DNA of 26,263 nt from Mesostigma viride. Its lineage: Eukaryota > Streptophyta > Mesostigmatophyceae > Mesostigmatales > Mesostigmataceae. This document shows, piece by piece, positions 16,975-25,784 of the stretch; position 1 is the first letter of the stretch, and each line of letters starts with the position of its first letter. The position numbers were made by a program, and so were the translations under genes. Location of the stretch: assembly GCA_009746045.1 (NCBI GenBank), contig RPFO01000010.1, forward strand, positions 1 through 26,263. The letters run 5' to 3'. The notes under the pieces are model-generated. The model saw only the letters and a program-made list of their open reading frames with translations, made no database searches and was not told the DNA's origin.

Positions 16975-17335
16975 AGGGGGAACCCCCCCCCCTTCCCCCC
17001 CCCCCCACCCCCCCCACCCCACTACACTACATCGGACCGGTATTGTAATCTAGCGCCGCACCGGCTGTGACTGACCTGACTGACCCCAGGTTGCGCGGTT
17101 TCTCAGGTGACTGTGGGAAACTGGGCTTATTCATGAGAGGGGGTGTCTAAACTGGGGTGGTTAATGTCAGAGTGGGCTGAGTGGGGGCTGTGGGAAACTG
17201 GGATAGTGTATGAGTGGGGGGGTCTAAACTGGGTTGTTCATGAGTGGGCTGAGCGGGGGCTGTCAGAAACTGGGATTATTTATGAGTGGGCAGTGTGTGA
17301 AACTGGGATTTTTTTTTTTTTTTTTAATGACTGAT
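16975..17335. repeat. C-rich tract followed by a G-rich minisatellite
   Basis: 16979-17022 is almost pure C broken by a few T and A. From about 17105 to 17315 a degenerate unit of about 60-75 bp repeats, with GTGGGAAACTGGG, GAGTGGGCTGAG and GGGGGCTGT, ending in a T run (17310-17325). Both tracts could form G-quadruplexes, on opposite strands. Related TGGGATT units flank the palindrome at 17342. Confidence 0.7.
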
Positions 17336-17341
17336 TGCAAT

Positions 17342-17371
17342 TTTACAACCCCCTCATGAGGGGGTTGTAAA
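17342..17371. repeat. 30-bp perfect palindrome
   Basis: Two 15-base arms (TTTACAACCCCCTCA and its complement) meet with no spacer between 17356 and 17357. It interrupts the G-rich minisatellite. It could be a cruciform or a hairpin; I see no gene that it would terminate. Confidence 0.85.
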
Positions 17372-17543
17372 CACTGGGATTATGAGTTTGCGGGCGGGGG
17401 AGGCCGCCTTGCTGTTCTTGAAACCCATTCAAGGATGTTCTAGGCAACACATTGATTTTGATGTGCATTTCTATTGATCGAGGCTGTGAAAGGCTATGAC
17501 AAATCTTGAGTGTTCAAACTTGCCTTTTTTTTTCTGCTCACAG

Positions 17544-17582
17544 GGAGACAAGGTGCCGGCCTCCTCGTCGTCGTCCACTTAA
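17544..17582 (+). CDS. Possible terminal exon (plus strand)
   Basis: A T-rich tract and CTCACAG acceptor (to 17543) precede a short open stretch, GDKVPASSSSST and stop (TAA 17580-17582). TGTAA (17890-17894), overlapping AATAAA, lies about 310 nt downstream. It could be the last exon of a gene carried by the TIR transposon, but no upstream exon was recognised. This is weak. Confidence 0.2.
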   Translation, partial: GDKVPASSSSST

Positions 17583-18004
17583 CATCGTCATCTAGGCGCC
17601 ATGACTGCGCAGGTTTGTTTTTGTTTTCTTGATCTATATCGAGCGCTTTCTTGTTCATGAATTGGTTTTCTAGGGTGCGGTGGCAGATGAGACAACTGAC
17701 ACCAACCATCCGTTAATGTTTCTTGCGCATGTGCGTTTTTTAATGCATTCCAGGAACATTCTGAGATTTCTGTCACGCAACGACAAGCGCCAAGCCGGCG
17801 TTTGCAAATTGTCACTGATCGATAATCACTGTTGAAGAATGAAGAATCAAGAATGAAGAATGAAGATCTGTTACATTTATCTTTATATTTGTAATAAAGA
17901 AATCGCGAGCTGTGCTTTTCATCCGTTTTGCTTTGGAATGTGTTCTGATATATCTGTGTGATATGTCATGATCGCCCGTGGTTTTATGTCACTGTTTTCT
18001 CCCT

Positions 18005-18541
18005 AGATTTATCAGTGACATTGTCACGGCTTTGTCACCCTTTTTTTCCTGATATATCAGTGACAATGTCACGGATTTCGTCACCCTTTTTTTCCTGATA
18101 TATCAGTGATAATGTCACGGATTTGTCACCCTTTTTTTGTGATAATGTCACGGATTTGTCACCCTTTTTTTGTGATAATGTCACGGATTTGTCACCCTTT
18201 TTTTCGTGATAATGTCACGGATTTGTCACCCTTTTTTTCGTGATAATGTCACGGATTTGTCACCCTTTTTTCGTGATATATCAGTGATAATGTCACGGAT
18301 TTTGTCAGTGCGTTTTATCAAGTCGTGACATTGATATTTTGTGATAATTTCCTTGTTTTTGTCACAAAGATAATCACAGAATATGCTGGTTTTATCACAT
18401 GATTTGTCACGAAATGTCACAGAATATCACACTTTTGTCACAAAAAATCACAAAATGTCACATTTTGTCACATCCACATCACAAAATGTCACGTGATATG
18501 TCACAAAATATCACAAAATGTCACACCCCCCTTCCCGGTGT
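18005..18541. repeat. Right subterminal arrays: about 35-bp tandem repeat plus TGTCACAAAA words
   Basis: From about 18012 to 18300 a unit GTGATAATGTCACGGATTTG plus TCACCC and a T7-T8 run repeats about eight times; the outer units also carry TGATATATCA. From 18360 to the end, single ATCACAAAATGTCAC-type words repeat, the inverse of the left array. The arrays are asymmetric in organisation but share the TGTGACA/TGTGATA core. Confidence 0.85.
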
Positions 18542-18658
18542 ACTAGTGTCACCGTTGCCATCTGGGCCGGTGGGCGAAGCTGCAGCCGAAGCTGCAGGCG
18601 TATTTTCATTGCCGAGCGCAGCCGCCAGGCTGCGTTGCGTCGAGAGGCGTTTGCTCAT
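18542..18658 (-). pseudogene. LINE ORF1-like gene, N-terminal piece with start codon
   Basis: The minus-strand ATG at 18658-18656 opens with MSKRLSTQRSLAAALG and continues as an Ala/Ser/Pro/Gly-rich disordered stretch to the ACT target duplication (18542-18544), where the TIR transposon interrupts it. Without the transposon the frame runs into 11695-11629 and then 891 downward, giving an uninterrupted N-terminal reading of about 150 codons or more. The start is chosen because it is the only ATG in this frame ahead of the confirmed segment. The region upstream (18659 and higher) may be the LINE 5' UTR. Confidence 0.65.
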
Positions 18659-19640
18659 CGTATATTGCGTAATAGCTTTGGAAAATTATATCAGCATGTG
18701 CGTCGTAGAAAGACGCATCGATTGTGATATTCACGGCTAAATTCGGTGCTCAAACGTGAAAGTTATGAGCTCCGCCGTCAGCCATGGCTATCTCGTGGCT
18801 CGTGGCTCGTCCATCGTTACCAACGCTACTCCATAGCTGAGTATCAAGCGTGTAGGAAGGTTGGGCCACCTTCCTAGCTTGCTAATATTCCTTGCCACAT
18901 GCTCTGTCCTGACCACACTTGACAGTGGGCCGACATGGGCCGTCGGGCGCAACCACACAAAGAATACTAAGTACGTGGCACACATATTTATGTCCACAAT
19001 TCCCACTTGTCTTTTGGTCCTACTAAAGGGCGCCGGGCCATCCGGCCCTTAGCAAACATGGTACACACAATTAGGGTCGCATTTCGGCACAAGGGTACTG
19101 ACTGTTGTTGCCACGGTTGACAGTAGGTACTACGCAGCGCAGGTGCTGACGATCGCTGGTTGTCTCCTTGATACCTAAACCTACCGGACGGTACCACATT
19201 GGTTCCGACCGGGTACACAACAACCGACTGCGCACCAGTTGCCATCATATCAAGGAGACAACCAGTGCAGGCCCAGAAATCGGGAGAAGCCGGACCATGG
19301 TAGCTCGAGCCTGCCGTTATCGTGTCCGCGTGTTCGAGTCGTTCAGGATGATGAAGATGAATGGTGATGGAAATGTGTAGCCTTGTGGGTGCATTGAAAT
19401 TATGGCTGGCTTACGTGTAGAGCGACTAGATGACCTAGACGGTGGGGCCGGAAATAGCATGCTTGATCAGGTGTGTTTCGAGCCTAACTGGCCAGGAGTG
19501 TCTAGTGGTGAGCACCATTGCTGCGATCGCTCTCCCACCATTTACGAGGAAATACCCGCAAATGGAAAACCACTGAAAAGGTCTAGCTAGTCAGTCATTA
19601 CGTTAGCCATGCCATGATTCCAAACGTCCAAGAACTGCAC
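18659..19640. other. Stretch without recognisable gene
   Basis: The segment next to the ATG at 18658 may be the 5' leader of the LINE. The rest shows only short open frames without known motifs, and one long inverted repeat (19156-19265, separate entry). Confidence 0.4.
19156..19265. repeat. Hairpin or miniature TIR element with 18-bp perfect arms
   Basis: CTGGTTGTCTCCTTGATA (19156-19173) is perfectly complementary to 19248-19265, leaving a 74-bp loop. The size fits a MITE or a small-RNA precursor. No target duplication was recognised at the edges. Confidence 0.7.
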
Positions 19641-19675
19641 ACGGTGCAAAGGCAAAAAGCCGGAGGACAGCACTT

Positions 19676-20220
19676 TCAAATGTGCGGCGGGAACCAAAAG
19701 CCCGCGTATGCCAGAAAACATCGTGTTGAGCACTGCAGCGACGCGACGATGTGGACAACTAATCCAGTGCCAAGCTCGGAACGGCCGCAAAGGAGATCTG
19801 GCATGACAGGGTTCACATGTGCGGAGATACTACGCGATCCAGCCGGTCCATGACCTGTTTGTAGAGCTTGTGCCAAGGGGCATGCAGCACCAAACAGATG
19901 TGGGTGACGGTGCAAAAAACACCGGACTTGACGGAGCATAATGTCTCGGTCATAGTCTTTGACCAACAAACGATGCAAGAGTTCAACAAGAGTCGTGATG
20001 AAATCGACACGATAAGAGCAAAGACGGGGAAAACGATGTAACTGACTAAGAACAACACCATATTTTGCTATGTGGGAAAGGAGACTGTGAATATCGGGGT
20101 AACGAATAAAAGGAATATGCTGGTAAATTTAGGATCCTTGCGCTAAGTTATCATAGACAGCCGTACGCCAGCCCTTCTTGTTATGGGTAATGTTAAGATC
20201 GAGGTAATTGCAGGTCATAT
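19676..20220 (-). pseudogene. Degenerate reverse transcriptase C-terminal fragment, Penelope-like
   Basis: Read from about 20218 down: NYLDLNITHNKKGWRTAVYD, a stop and frame change near 20130, then a coherent stretch IPFIRYPDIHS...GVVLSQLHRFPRLCS...LLHRLLVKDYDRD, continuing to about 19850. The order of YLDL-I strand, Y-D turn, RYP-H-S block, QL-R--R-CS and then a long helix with a Y-R-D word resembles the RT C-terminal part of Penelope-like elements. No GIY-YIG endonuclease was seen. It is broken by at least one stop and is truncated. The family is a judgement from pattern memory; another retroelement class is possible. Confidence 0.4.
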
Positions 20221-20254
20221 AACTTTCTGCAGACTTGTTTAAATTCAGCGGAAC

Positions 20255-20910
20255 CTAGGGCGATTGAACAGACGCAACAAACTCGCGATCACGAACGAGA
20301 TTGGGGAAGGGGGGCTGACTAACAAGCAGAATTTACTAGCTGACCTCATTTATGCCGACGACATCACGCTCATCGAGAAGCCGGAGTCTGCCCAACTTTG
20401 GCTGGACTGCCTGGCGCTCGAGGCTCGGGCGGTTGCATGGTCTAGAAATCAGCCCCAAAACGGAGGCCCTGGCCCTCGGCATGGCAGGGCCCCCACCCAC
20501 ACTCCGCCTCTTAGACGTCAGACGATGCCGAGGTCAACTACCCTCCTTCAGGCCGCTTCAAGCTGCTCGGCAGTTGGCTTCCCGACTGCGAGGACGACAT
20601 GACGACACGGATCGGCATGGTGTGGGCGCACCTCCATGACCACCGCCGCTGGTGGAGCAACCCCGCCCTACCCCGGATCGTCAAGCGTGACCTCTTCAAG
20701 GTCGTCATTCTGACGATCCTGACCTACGGCGCCGAGACGTGGACACTGACGCAGGAGCTGGAGCAACGACTCGACGTCGCCGTCACCAAGATGCTGCGCA
20801 AGGCCCTTAACATCCCCTTTGGTTTGCACATTACGGTAATGAGGATTTGTACGCTGATTTGCCCTATGTTTCCCACATTATTAGGCACAGGCGCCTGGGC
20901 CTAGCCGGGC
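20255..20910 (+). pseudogene. LINE reverse transcriptase (ORF2) remnant
   Basis: The frame at 20264-20602 contains ADLIYADDITLIE with the YADD polymerase motif (Tyr codon at 20351). After a frame change near 20590 the frame at 20599-20904 has the typical non-LTR RT distal region: WW.NPALP, KRDLFKVVILTILTYGAETW, then LRKALNIP. A further frame holds HRRLGLAGHLHG at about 20885-20915. Frameshifts and the missing N-terminal half, including the endonuclease, make it a dead 5'-truncated copy. It may belong to the same LINE family as the ORF1 copies, but the sequence does not prove it. Confidence 0.75.
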
Positions 20911-21366
20911 ACCTGCATGGCCCGCACAGATCAGGTAGATACCTCAGATAGACCAGCTGGCACCAAGCCCGCCCAGCCTGGGCGATATGCCCTCACCTGG
21001 CGTGCCCCCGGCCGCGCGCGGCAGGGCCGCCACCCGTGGACTTTTCGTGATAGACTCGGCATGGACATGTGCTACACTAGACGTGACGGGCTCACCCCCG
21101 GGCAGCCTCCTGAATTTGTCTGTAATATGGAGGCAGATGGTGCGCAAGGATAGATGGCAAGTAGTGATGAAGGAGACCACCCCCAAGCCTGTGGGGGCTC
21201 CGCGTGTGACCAAGTATGGCATTCATAGCGATTCGGACCGCGGTGCCCACACCCCTGTAACTAGGAACTAGATAGCTTATACCATCCATTCCATCCCATG
21301 TTCCCCTCCCACTGAGGACTTATGCTCACGTGGCGCAGTCACGTGTCTATTAATTAATTAATTAAT
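20911..21366 (+). repeat. LINE 3' region ending in (TTAA)n
   Basis: After the RT remnant no clear coding continues; the stretch ends in an ATTAATTA simple repeat at 21348-21366. The 3' sequence just before the tail differs from that of the other (TTAA)n-tailed copies nearby, so this may be a different subfamily or an older copy. Confidence 0.45.
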
Positions 21367-21757
21367 GCCTTTGCAGAGAGATGCTCTCTGTTGAGAAGCC
21401 ATGCGCTTAGCTCTTGCTTGTATTCTGAGTTGGCACGCCGCAAAGGTGAAAACCATTTGCGTTCAGTGCCGGTCCGCGGAAAACGCGATCTACAAATGAA
21501 TCCGACCGGAATCGGACTGGGGCTCTTGTATAGCCATGATGATCTTCCCCCACATGACATGCTCCCCCTTATAGCTGGGCATAGCGTGATAGATCATGAG
21601 GGTGCAGGTGCCCTGGTGCACCTAGAGCAAGGGTAGCTTACATTCCCACCATTGCAGGAAGTAGCCCAGAATGTATTAAAAGCCATATGCCCCTTCTCAG
21701 GGATATGTGCTACATGTACTCCCAACGGAGTTATGTTCCTAATTAATAAATTAATGG
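21367..21757 (+). repeat. LINE 3' end copy with TTAATTAA tail
   Basis: Closely related to 22480-22767: both carry ATGATCTTCCCCC or GCTGATCTTCCCCC, a CCCTGGTGCACCTAGAGCAA word, CATATGCCCCTTCTC and CTCCCAACGGAGTTATG, then the AT tail (here 21738-21757). It lies in tandem right after the tail of the RT remnant, and no ORF1 part is present. Confidence 0.65.
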
Positions 21758-21814
21758 GGCAACGGCCCATTCTTGGTATTGCTAGCTTTAATGTGCGTAG
21801 GACTGTTTGCACCC

Positions 21815-21849
21815 TTCCATCCATCCATCCATCCATCCATCCATCCATC
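21815..21849. repeat. (CCAT)n microsatellite
   Basis: About eight CCAT units in a row. No gene context. Confidence 0.9.
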
Positions 21850-21894
21850 GGGGTTAACCCGTGTTTTTTTCAATTAGAACGCGATATATCTTAT

Positions 21895-22314
21895 TGTCAA
21901 GAACTTCACCGTGGAGGAAGGTGAGAATTCCGAGAAGCTTACGCGTGCGTTTGAGAGAGAAATCCTTGGTCGCATGGGCCTTAACGGTGAGATCGAGCTG
22001 GCCGCCCACCGCCTTCCCCGCGCGCGGGGTAAGGCAGGGCCGCCCCCGCTCCTTCTCACCTTTAAGACCCCGGCGGACAAGATTTCTTTTCTCAGACGCC
22101 GCAAGCGCGGCTCGAGAAGACTCTCTTCACCCTTGATGACGACCTGACCCTGGCGCAGCAACAACGGCGACGGGAGCTATGGCCGACCTACCTCCAGCTC
22201 CGGCAGACCAAGGCGGGGCAGCCGGTGTACTGGAAGGGGGCGGCCATCTACGTCGGCCACAAGCCCTGGCAGGCGACCCCCGCGGCCCCAACGACTCCAG
22301 ACGCCCCAGCTTAG
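21895..22314 (+). pseudogene. LINE ORF1 copy: RRM-like part and C-terminal domain
   Basis: Opens within an RRM-like segment (VKNF, then EREILGRMG), continues through a Pro/Arg loop to SFLRR and, after a frameshift near 22095-22125, as LDDDLTLAQQQRRRELWPTY...GQPVYWKG to TAG at 22312-22314. The DLT....RRREL.P....R pattern is like the C-terminal domain of L1 ORF1 proteins. A 3' UTR of about 430 bp and a (TTAA)n tail (22743-22767) follow. It is 5' truncated: no start, coiled coil or N-terminal part. It corresponds to the minus-strand copy at 23486-24039. Confidence 0.65.
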
Positions 22315-22767
22315 GGGAATACAGCAGCAGTGTAGAATAGATAGACCGTGGCCATGTACATGTACGCCTCCTAGAGGCACTATCCCAGCTAAGCCACGCG
22401 CTTTATTTAATCATGTACATGTGTGCCTATGATGAGCCACCCTCCAGATGATGCCTAGGTTTATTTAGTTATGTTGTGCCCATGCAGGTAGTCACTCTCT
22501 GCTGAGACGCCATGCCCTAGCTTTTTGTATAGCTATGCTGATCTTCCCCCCCATGACAGGCTCCCCCTTCGAACGCTGGGCATAGCTTGAAGATCATGGG
22601 GATGCAAGTGCCCTGGTGCACCTAGAGCAAGGGTCCTTTACATTCCCACCCTTGCAGGAAGTAGCTTAGAATGTATATGATATAGGCCATATGCCCCTTC
22701 TCTGGGCTATGTGCTACATATACTCCCAACGGAGTTATGTTCCTAATTAATTAATTAATTAATTAAT
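22315..22767 (+). repeat. 3' UTR and (TTAA)n tail of the ORF1 copy
   Basis: Contains the shared LINE 3' unit (about 22540-22742) and ends in a TTAATTAA run at 22743-22767. The tail directly after an ORF1 stop, with no ORF2 between, suggests an ORF1-only (half-LINE) derivative or a deletion. Confidence 0.6.
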
Positions 22768-23032
22768 ATCGCGTTGTAAGCTTTTTTTAGAACGCGTATA
22801 TAGCACCTAAGGAAATTTTTTTTTCATGGTCATGTATATACTTTCCTGAAAGAACATAAATCAAAGGATGTTTTGAGCTACTCAGACCTACAAAATGCTA
22901 ATTCATTAGAGAGATACACTGGTTTGAATACAGGGGGGTCTGACCATGACCGCGATTTCTTGACCCTAGGTCACAAGTCATGTGCTTATTCACAAATGGT
23001 TCATGAAAAAAATCTGGCTTCTTGCACGAGCT
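22768..23032. other. Spacer between two tail-to-tail LINE copies
   Basis: AT-rich, no open frame of note and no repeat recognised beyond short T runs. Confidence 0.5.
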
Positions 23033-23485
23033 ATTAATTAATTAATTAATTAATTAAAATCATAGCTCCGTGGGGAGCATATGTAACACATAGCCCTGAG
23101 AAAGGGGCATCTATGGGTTTGTAATACAATCAGGGCGACAACCTGCAGGTGTAGGATGTACAACTATCACCTGCTCTGGGTGCACAAGGTGCACCTGCAC
23201 CGCCATGATGGTTCATGCCTCAGTCCTAAACAAGCACAGGCACACAAGGCGGCTTGAGGAGAGGGCCTAGAAGGCCTGCATGACATATGGGGTGGAAGGT
23301 ATATGGCTAGGCTATAGCTGGGGTACACATGGCCTCTCAGCAGAGAGTAACTCCCTGCATGGGCAAAGCATGACTCGAAATTGCTACGGCTATAGTAAGG
23401 GCGGGTGTGGGCCCATCACGGCATCACGTAGGCATACATGGCCACGTCACTAGGCTTTCTAGTCTACACTACTGCTATATATTCC
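23033..23485 (-). repeat. 3' UTR and (TTAA)n tail of the minus-strand ORF1 copy
   Basis: Tail at 23033-23057, then the shared LINE 3' unit in the same orientation as the copy at 16644 and opposite to those at 21367-21757 and 22315-22767. About 430 bp separate the tail from the ORF1 stop codon at 23486, matching the plus-strand copy. Confidence 0.65.
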
Positions 23486-24039
23486 CTAGGCTGGGGTGGC
23501 TGGGGTGGCTGGGGCGGCAGGGGTCGCCTGCCAGGGCTTGTGGGCGACGTAGATGTCCGCCCCCTTCCAGTAGACCGGCTTCTGCCCCGCCGTCTGCCGA
23601 AGCTGGAGGTAGGTCGGCCATAGCTCCCGTCGCCGTTGTTGCTGCGTCAAGGTCAAGTCGTCGTCCAGCGTGTAGGCGGTCCCCCCAAGCCGCCTGCGAC
23701 ACTTGAGGAACTCCATCTTATCCGCCATGGTGTCAAAGGTGAGGGGCAAGGGGGAGGGGCCGGCCTTACCCCGCGAGCGGGGAAGGCAGGTCACCCCCCG
23801 CGGCTTGCCCTTACCAGTGAGAGCCATGGGGACAAGGATTTTGTTCTCAAAGGCCAGGGCAAGGGTCTCGGAGGTCTCGTCCTGCAGCGGGTCGAAGTGC
23901 TTGACTATGACGTTAAGGCTGCGCTTGGCGAGCTCCGTCGGCCTCCTCGCGGAGGTCCAGCGTCTGCAGGTTAAGCTGGGCGGCGACGGCGGAGGTGGTG
24001 GAGGTGGTGTGCTGCGTGCTGCGTGCTGCGTGCTGCGTG
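23486..24039 (-). pseudogene. LINE ORF1 copy: coiled coil, RRM and C-terminal domain
   Basis: Read from 24039 down: a Thr/Pro-rich linker, a coiled-coil start (LNLQTLDLREEA), a 4-bp insertion near 23930 that breaks the frame, then a continuous reading. That reading runs AKRSLNVIVKHFDP, ALAFENKILVPMALTG, a basic loop, DKMEFLKCRRRLG, LDDDLTLTQQQRRRELWPTY, KPVYWKGADIYV and TAG (23486-23488). The VIVKHF strand is RRM-like and the end matches the L1 ORF1 C-terminal pattern. It is the best preserved copy of this domain pair in the window. Its upstream part is displaced to 25785 and beyond by the insertion at 24040-25784. Confidence 0.65.
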
Positions 24040-25784
24040 CACGTCGTACGTAACCCTACCTATTTTTAGGACTGAGTTGAACTCAGTCCTAATTTTAGGA
24101 CTGAGTTTTTGGGTTTCGTAGAAAATTCGCCCCGGTCAGAGTGTTGGACAAAAAAATTCTCTCAAAATTTATTCAAATACTACGTGAAAAGACCTTTCTT
24201 GGACATATTTTTGGGATTTTTTTGATTTTGTTTGGGCGGCTAAATGTGCGGTCAAAGTACAGGTGGTAAGGGTACTTTTTCACGCGAAACGTGAGTTCCG
24301 GAAATGCACGACCTAGCCATGGCGGCTTGCGCCCATGCATGCAGTTTACGTTTGCGGACGATTGAGCTGGTCAAACTCAGGAAGTAGATTTCTTATGTCT
24401 TAAAGATGACACAGGCAAAATTTTAGCTCGCGGAGATGCGATCTACCAGGTGTCGGCACTGCTCTTGGTGGAAAAAACTGCGATCAGGCAGGCTGACGGA
24501 ATTGATGACTAAAACTGCTTTCCGGCGCAGGTCGAAGGGTTTATATGCTTCTTTCTACTAATTATCATGCATTTTCGTAGAATAAAGTCAGTGGCAGTAA
24601 AGATTTGATGATTTCAAGCACTCTGTCACGTCATGCTTTGTGTGCCGGCAAGTGTCACTTTTGCGGGCACCGCCTGGGCCAAGGTAACGCCATCCGTGAA
24701 CGGTAAAGCTGAAATATCGTTGCCTCATCGTTTTTTGATGTTCTTGAATGAGTTTAAGCTTGCGAGGCGTTGTCAGTTTCGAGTCTTGATGCGCTTTCTT
24801 GACCGTTGCCTGCCCCTCTCTAAAACCCCCTTTTTTGATGATGTTACCAGGCATTTGCCTTACCCTAGTGTAATTGTGCAGGTTTTTAGGCGCTTAATGG
24901 GTTTTAATACCTTCATAGATGTTAGTTCTTCTTTTGCTACGTTCATACTGCATGATTGTGTGGCCATGGGCTGCATCAAGCGTGCTTTCGAGCTTACACT
25001 TGTGAGTGAAAAGTCTTGGTGATAAACCACTGTCATAATGTGCCAGCAAGTATGTTGGCCATGTCATGGCAAAGCAAAACAGCTTTAGCCATGTCTATTC
25101 TTGTTAGAAACAATTGAAATATGCTTAACCTACCCATCATATTGGTGGTTAAGACTTATAATACAACCCTTTGTAGGTAGGTATCCATACCCATTCCCTA
25201 CGTGCGTGCATAGGCTCTCACACATACTAAGGTATCATATAACTGCAATATGATGATGCAAGCATGTTGTCATATTATGCTAGAAGGGAAATGAGTTGAT
25301 TGGCATGGTTGGTTGCCACGGTGGTGTGTAGTATGACCGCACTTACATGCTAGCATTTTGCTAGCAAGGCCCACTCCTATTATAGGACTGGCAGTATTTT
25401 GTGTGTTTCAGGCAGTGCCTGTGGCCAAATTGAGTCCAGTTTTTTTCTACAGGTCAAGAACTATATTTTTTACATGCCTATATTTTTTCAACATGCATAT
25501 GGAATTTATTCAATTTGTCCCAATCGTGCTTCCACACAAAAATGCAAAATCGCGAGTAAGGGTCCACACCCCAGTAAAATTATACATGATTTGGTCAATG
25601 TATGATTTTTTATGCATATGCCCAAGCATTAGCATGATATTGAGTGCTATTATGCATATCAAACATATGGGGTACCCCCCTACCCTCTTTGATATGGGTT
25701 ACCCCCCTACCCTTACCGCTACATGATCTCAAAGTTGGCATTACTCAGTCCTATTTTTAGGACTGAGTTTGCACGTACGACGTG
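24040..25784. mobile_element. 1.75-kb TIR element interrupting a LINE ORF1
   Basis: Terminal inverted repeat CACGTCGTACGT (24040-24051 and 25773-25784). Just inside both ends lie copies of the palindromic word ACTCAGTCCTA/TAGGACTGAGT: three arms at the left (24066-24105) and a complete hairpin at the right (25743-25768). LINE sequence on both sides matches the uninterrupted copy near 205-250. The target duplication is unclear because the left flank is a GTGCTGC tandem repeat. The interior is AT-richer than the flanks and has no recognised transposase, so this is probably non-autonomous. Superfamily unknown. Confidence 0.6.
24633..25022 (+). CDS. Hypothetical open frame inside the TIR element
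   Basis: 129 codons from an ATG; moderately hydrophobic, Phe-rich, no motif I recognise. In this AT-richer DNA such a length is somewhat unusual but not proof of coding. Two T-rich segments followed by AG (near 24890 and 24935) could equally be splice acceptors. It could be an exon of a decayed transposon gene or chance. Confidence 0.2.
   Translation: MLCVPASVTFAGTAWAKVTPSVNGKAEISLPHRFLMFLNEFKLARRCQFRVLMRFLDRCLPLSKTPFFDDVTRHLPYPSVIVQVFRRLMGFNTFIDVSSSFATFILHDCVAMGCIKRAFELTLVSEKSW

Larger units (their letters stand above)
11699..18541. mobile_element. 6.84-kb TIR DNA transposon with subterminal repeat arrays (CACTA-like layout)
   Basis: Left end ACACCGGGAAGGGG(TC)TGTGACATTTTGTGA; right end is its inverted match ...ACACCCCCCTTCCCGGTGT. 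Both are flanked by the 3-bp TSD ACT (11696-11698 and 18542-18544). Excision restores the LINE ORF1 frame. Inside each end is an array of TGTGACA/TGTGATA words, in both orientations at the left end. That layout and the 3-bp TSD resemble En/Spm-CACTA elements, whose transposase binds subterminal repeats, but the terminal bases are not CACTA. No transposase domain is recognisable; only weak terminal-exon candidates are seen (12643-12739 minus, 17544-17582 plus). It is probably a non-autonomous or intron-rich, hard-to-read copy, and it carries a LINE 3' end at about 16644-16815. Confidence 0.75.

Noticed and set aside
18005-18300. CRISPR-like array
   Set aside because: Repeats are contiguous with T runs rather than unique spacers, and lie in the subterminal part of a eukaryotic TIR transposon.
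18518-18727. Plus-strand 69-codon frame rich in Arg, thought to be a host gene fragment
   Set aside because: The minus strand of the same DNA carries the ORF1 start whose frame is confirmed across two insertions.
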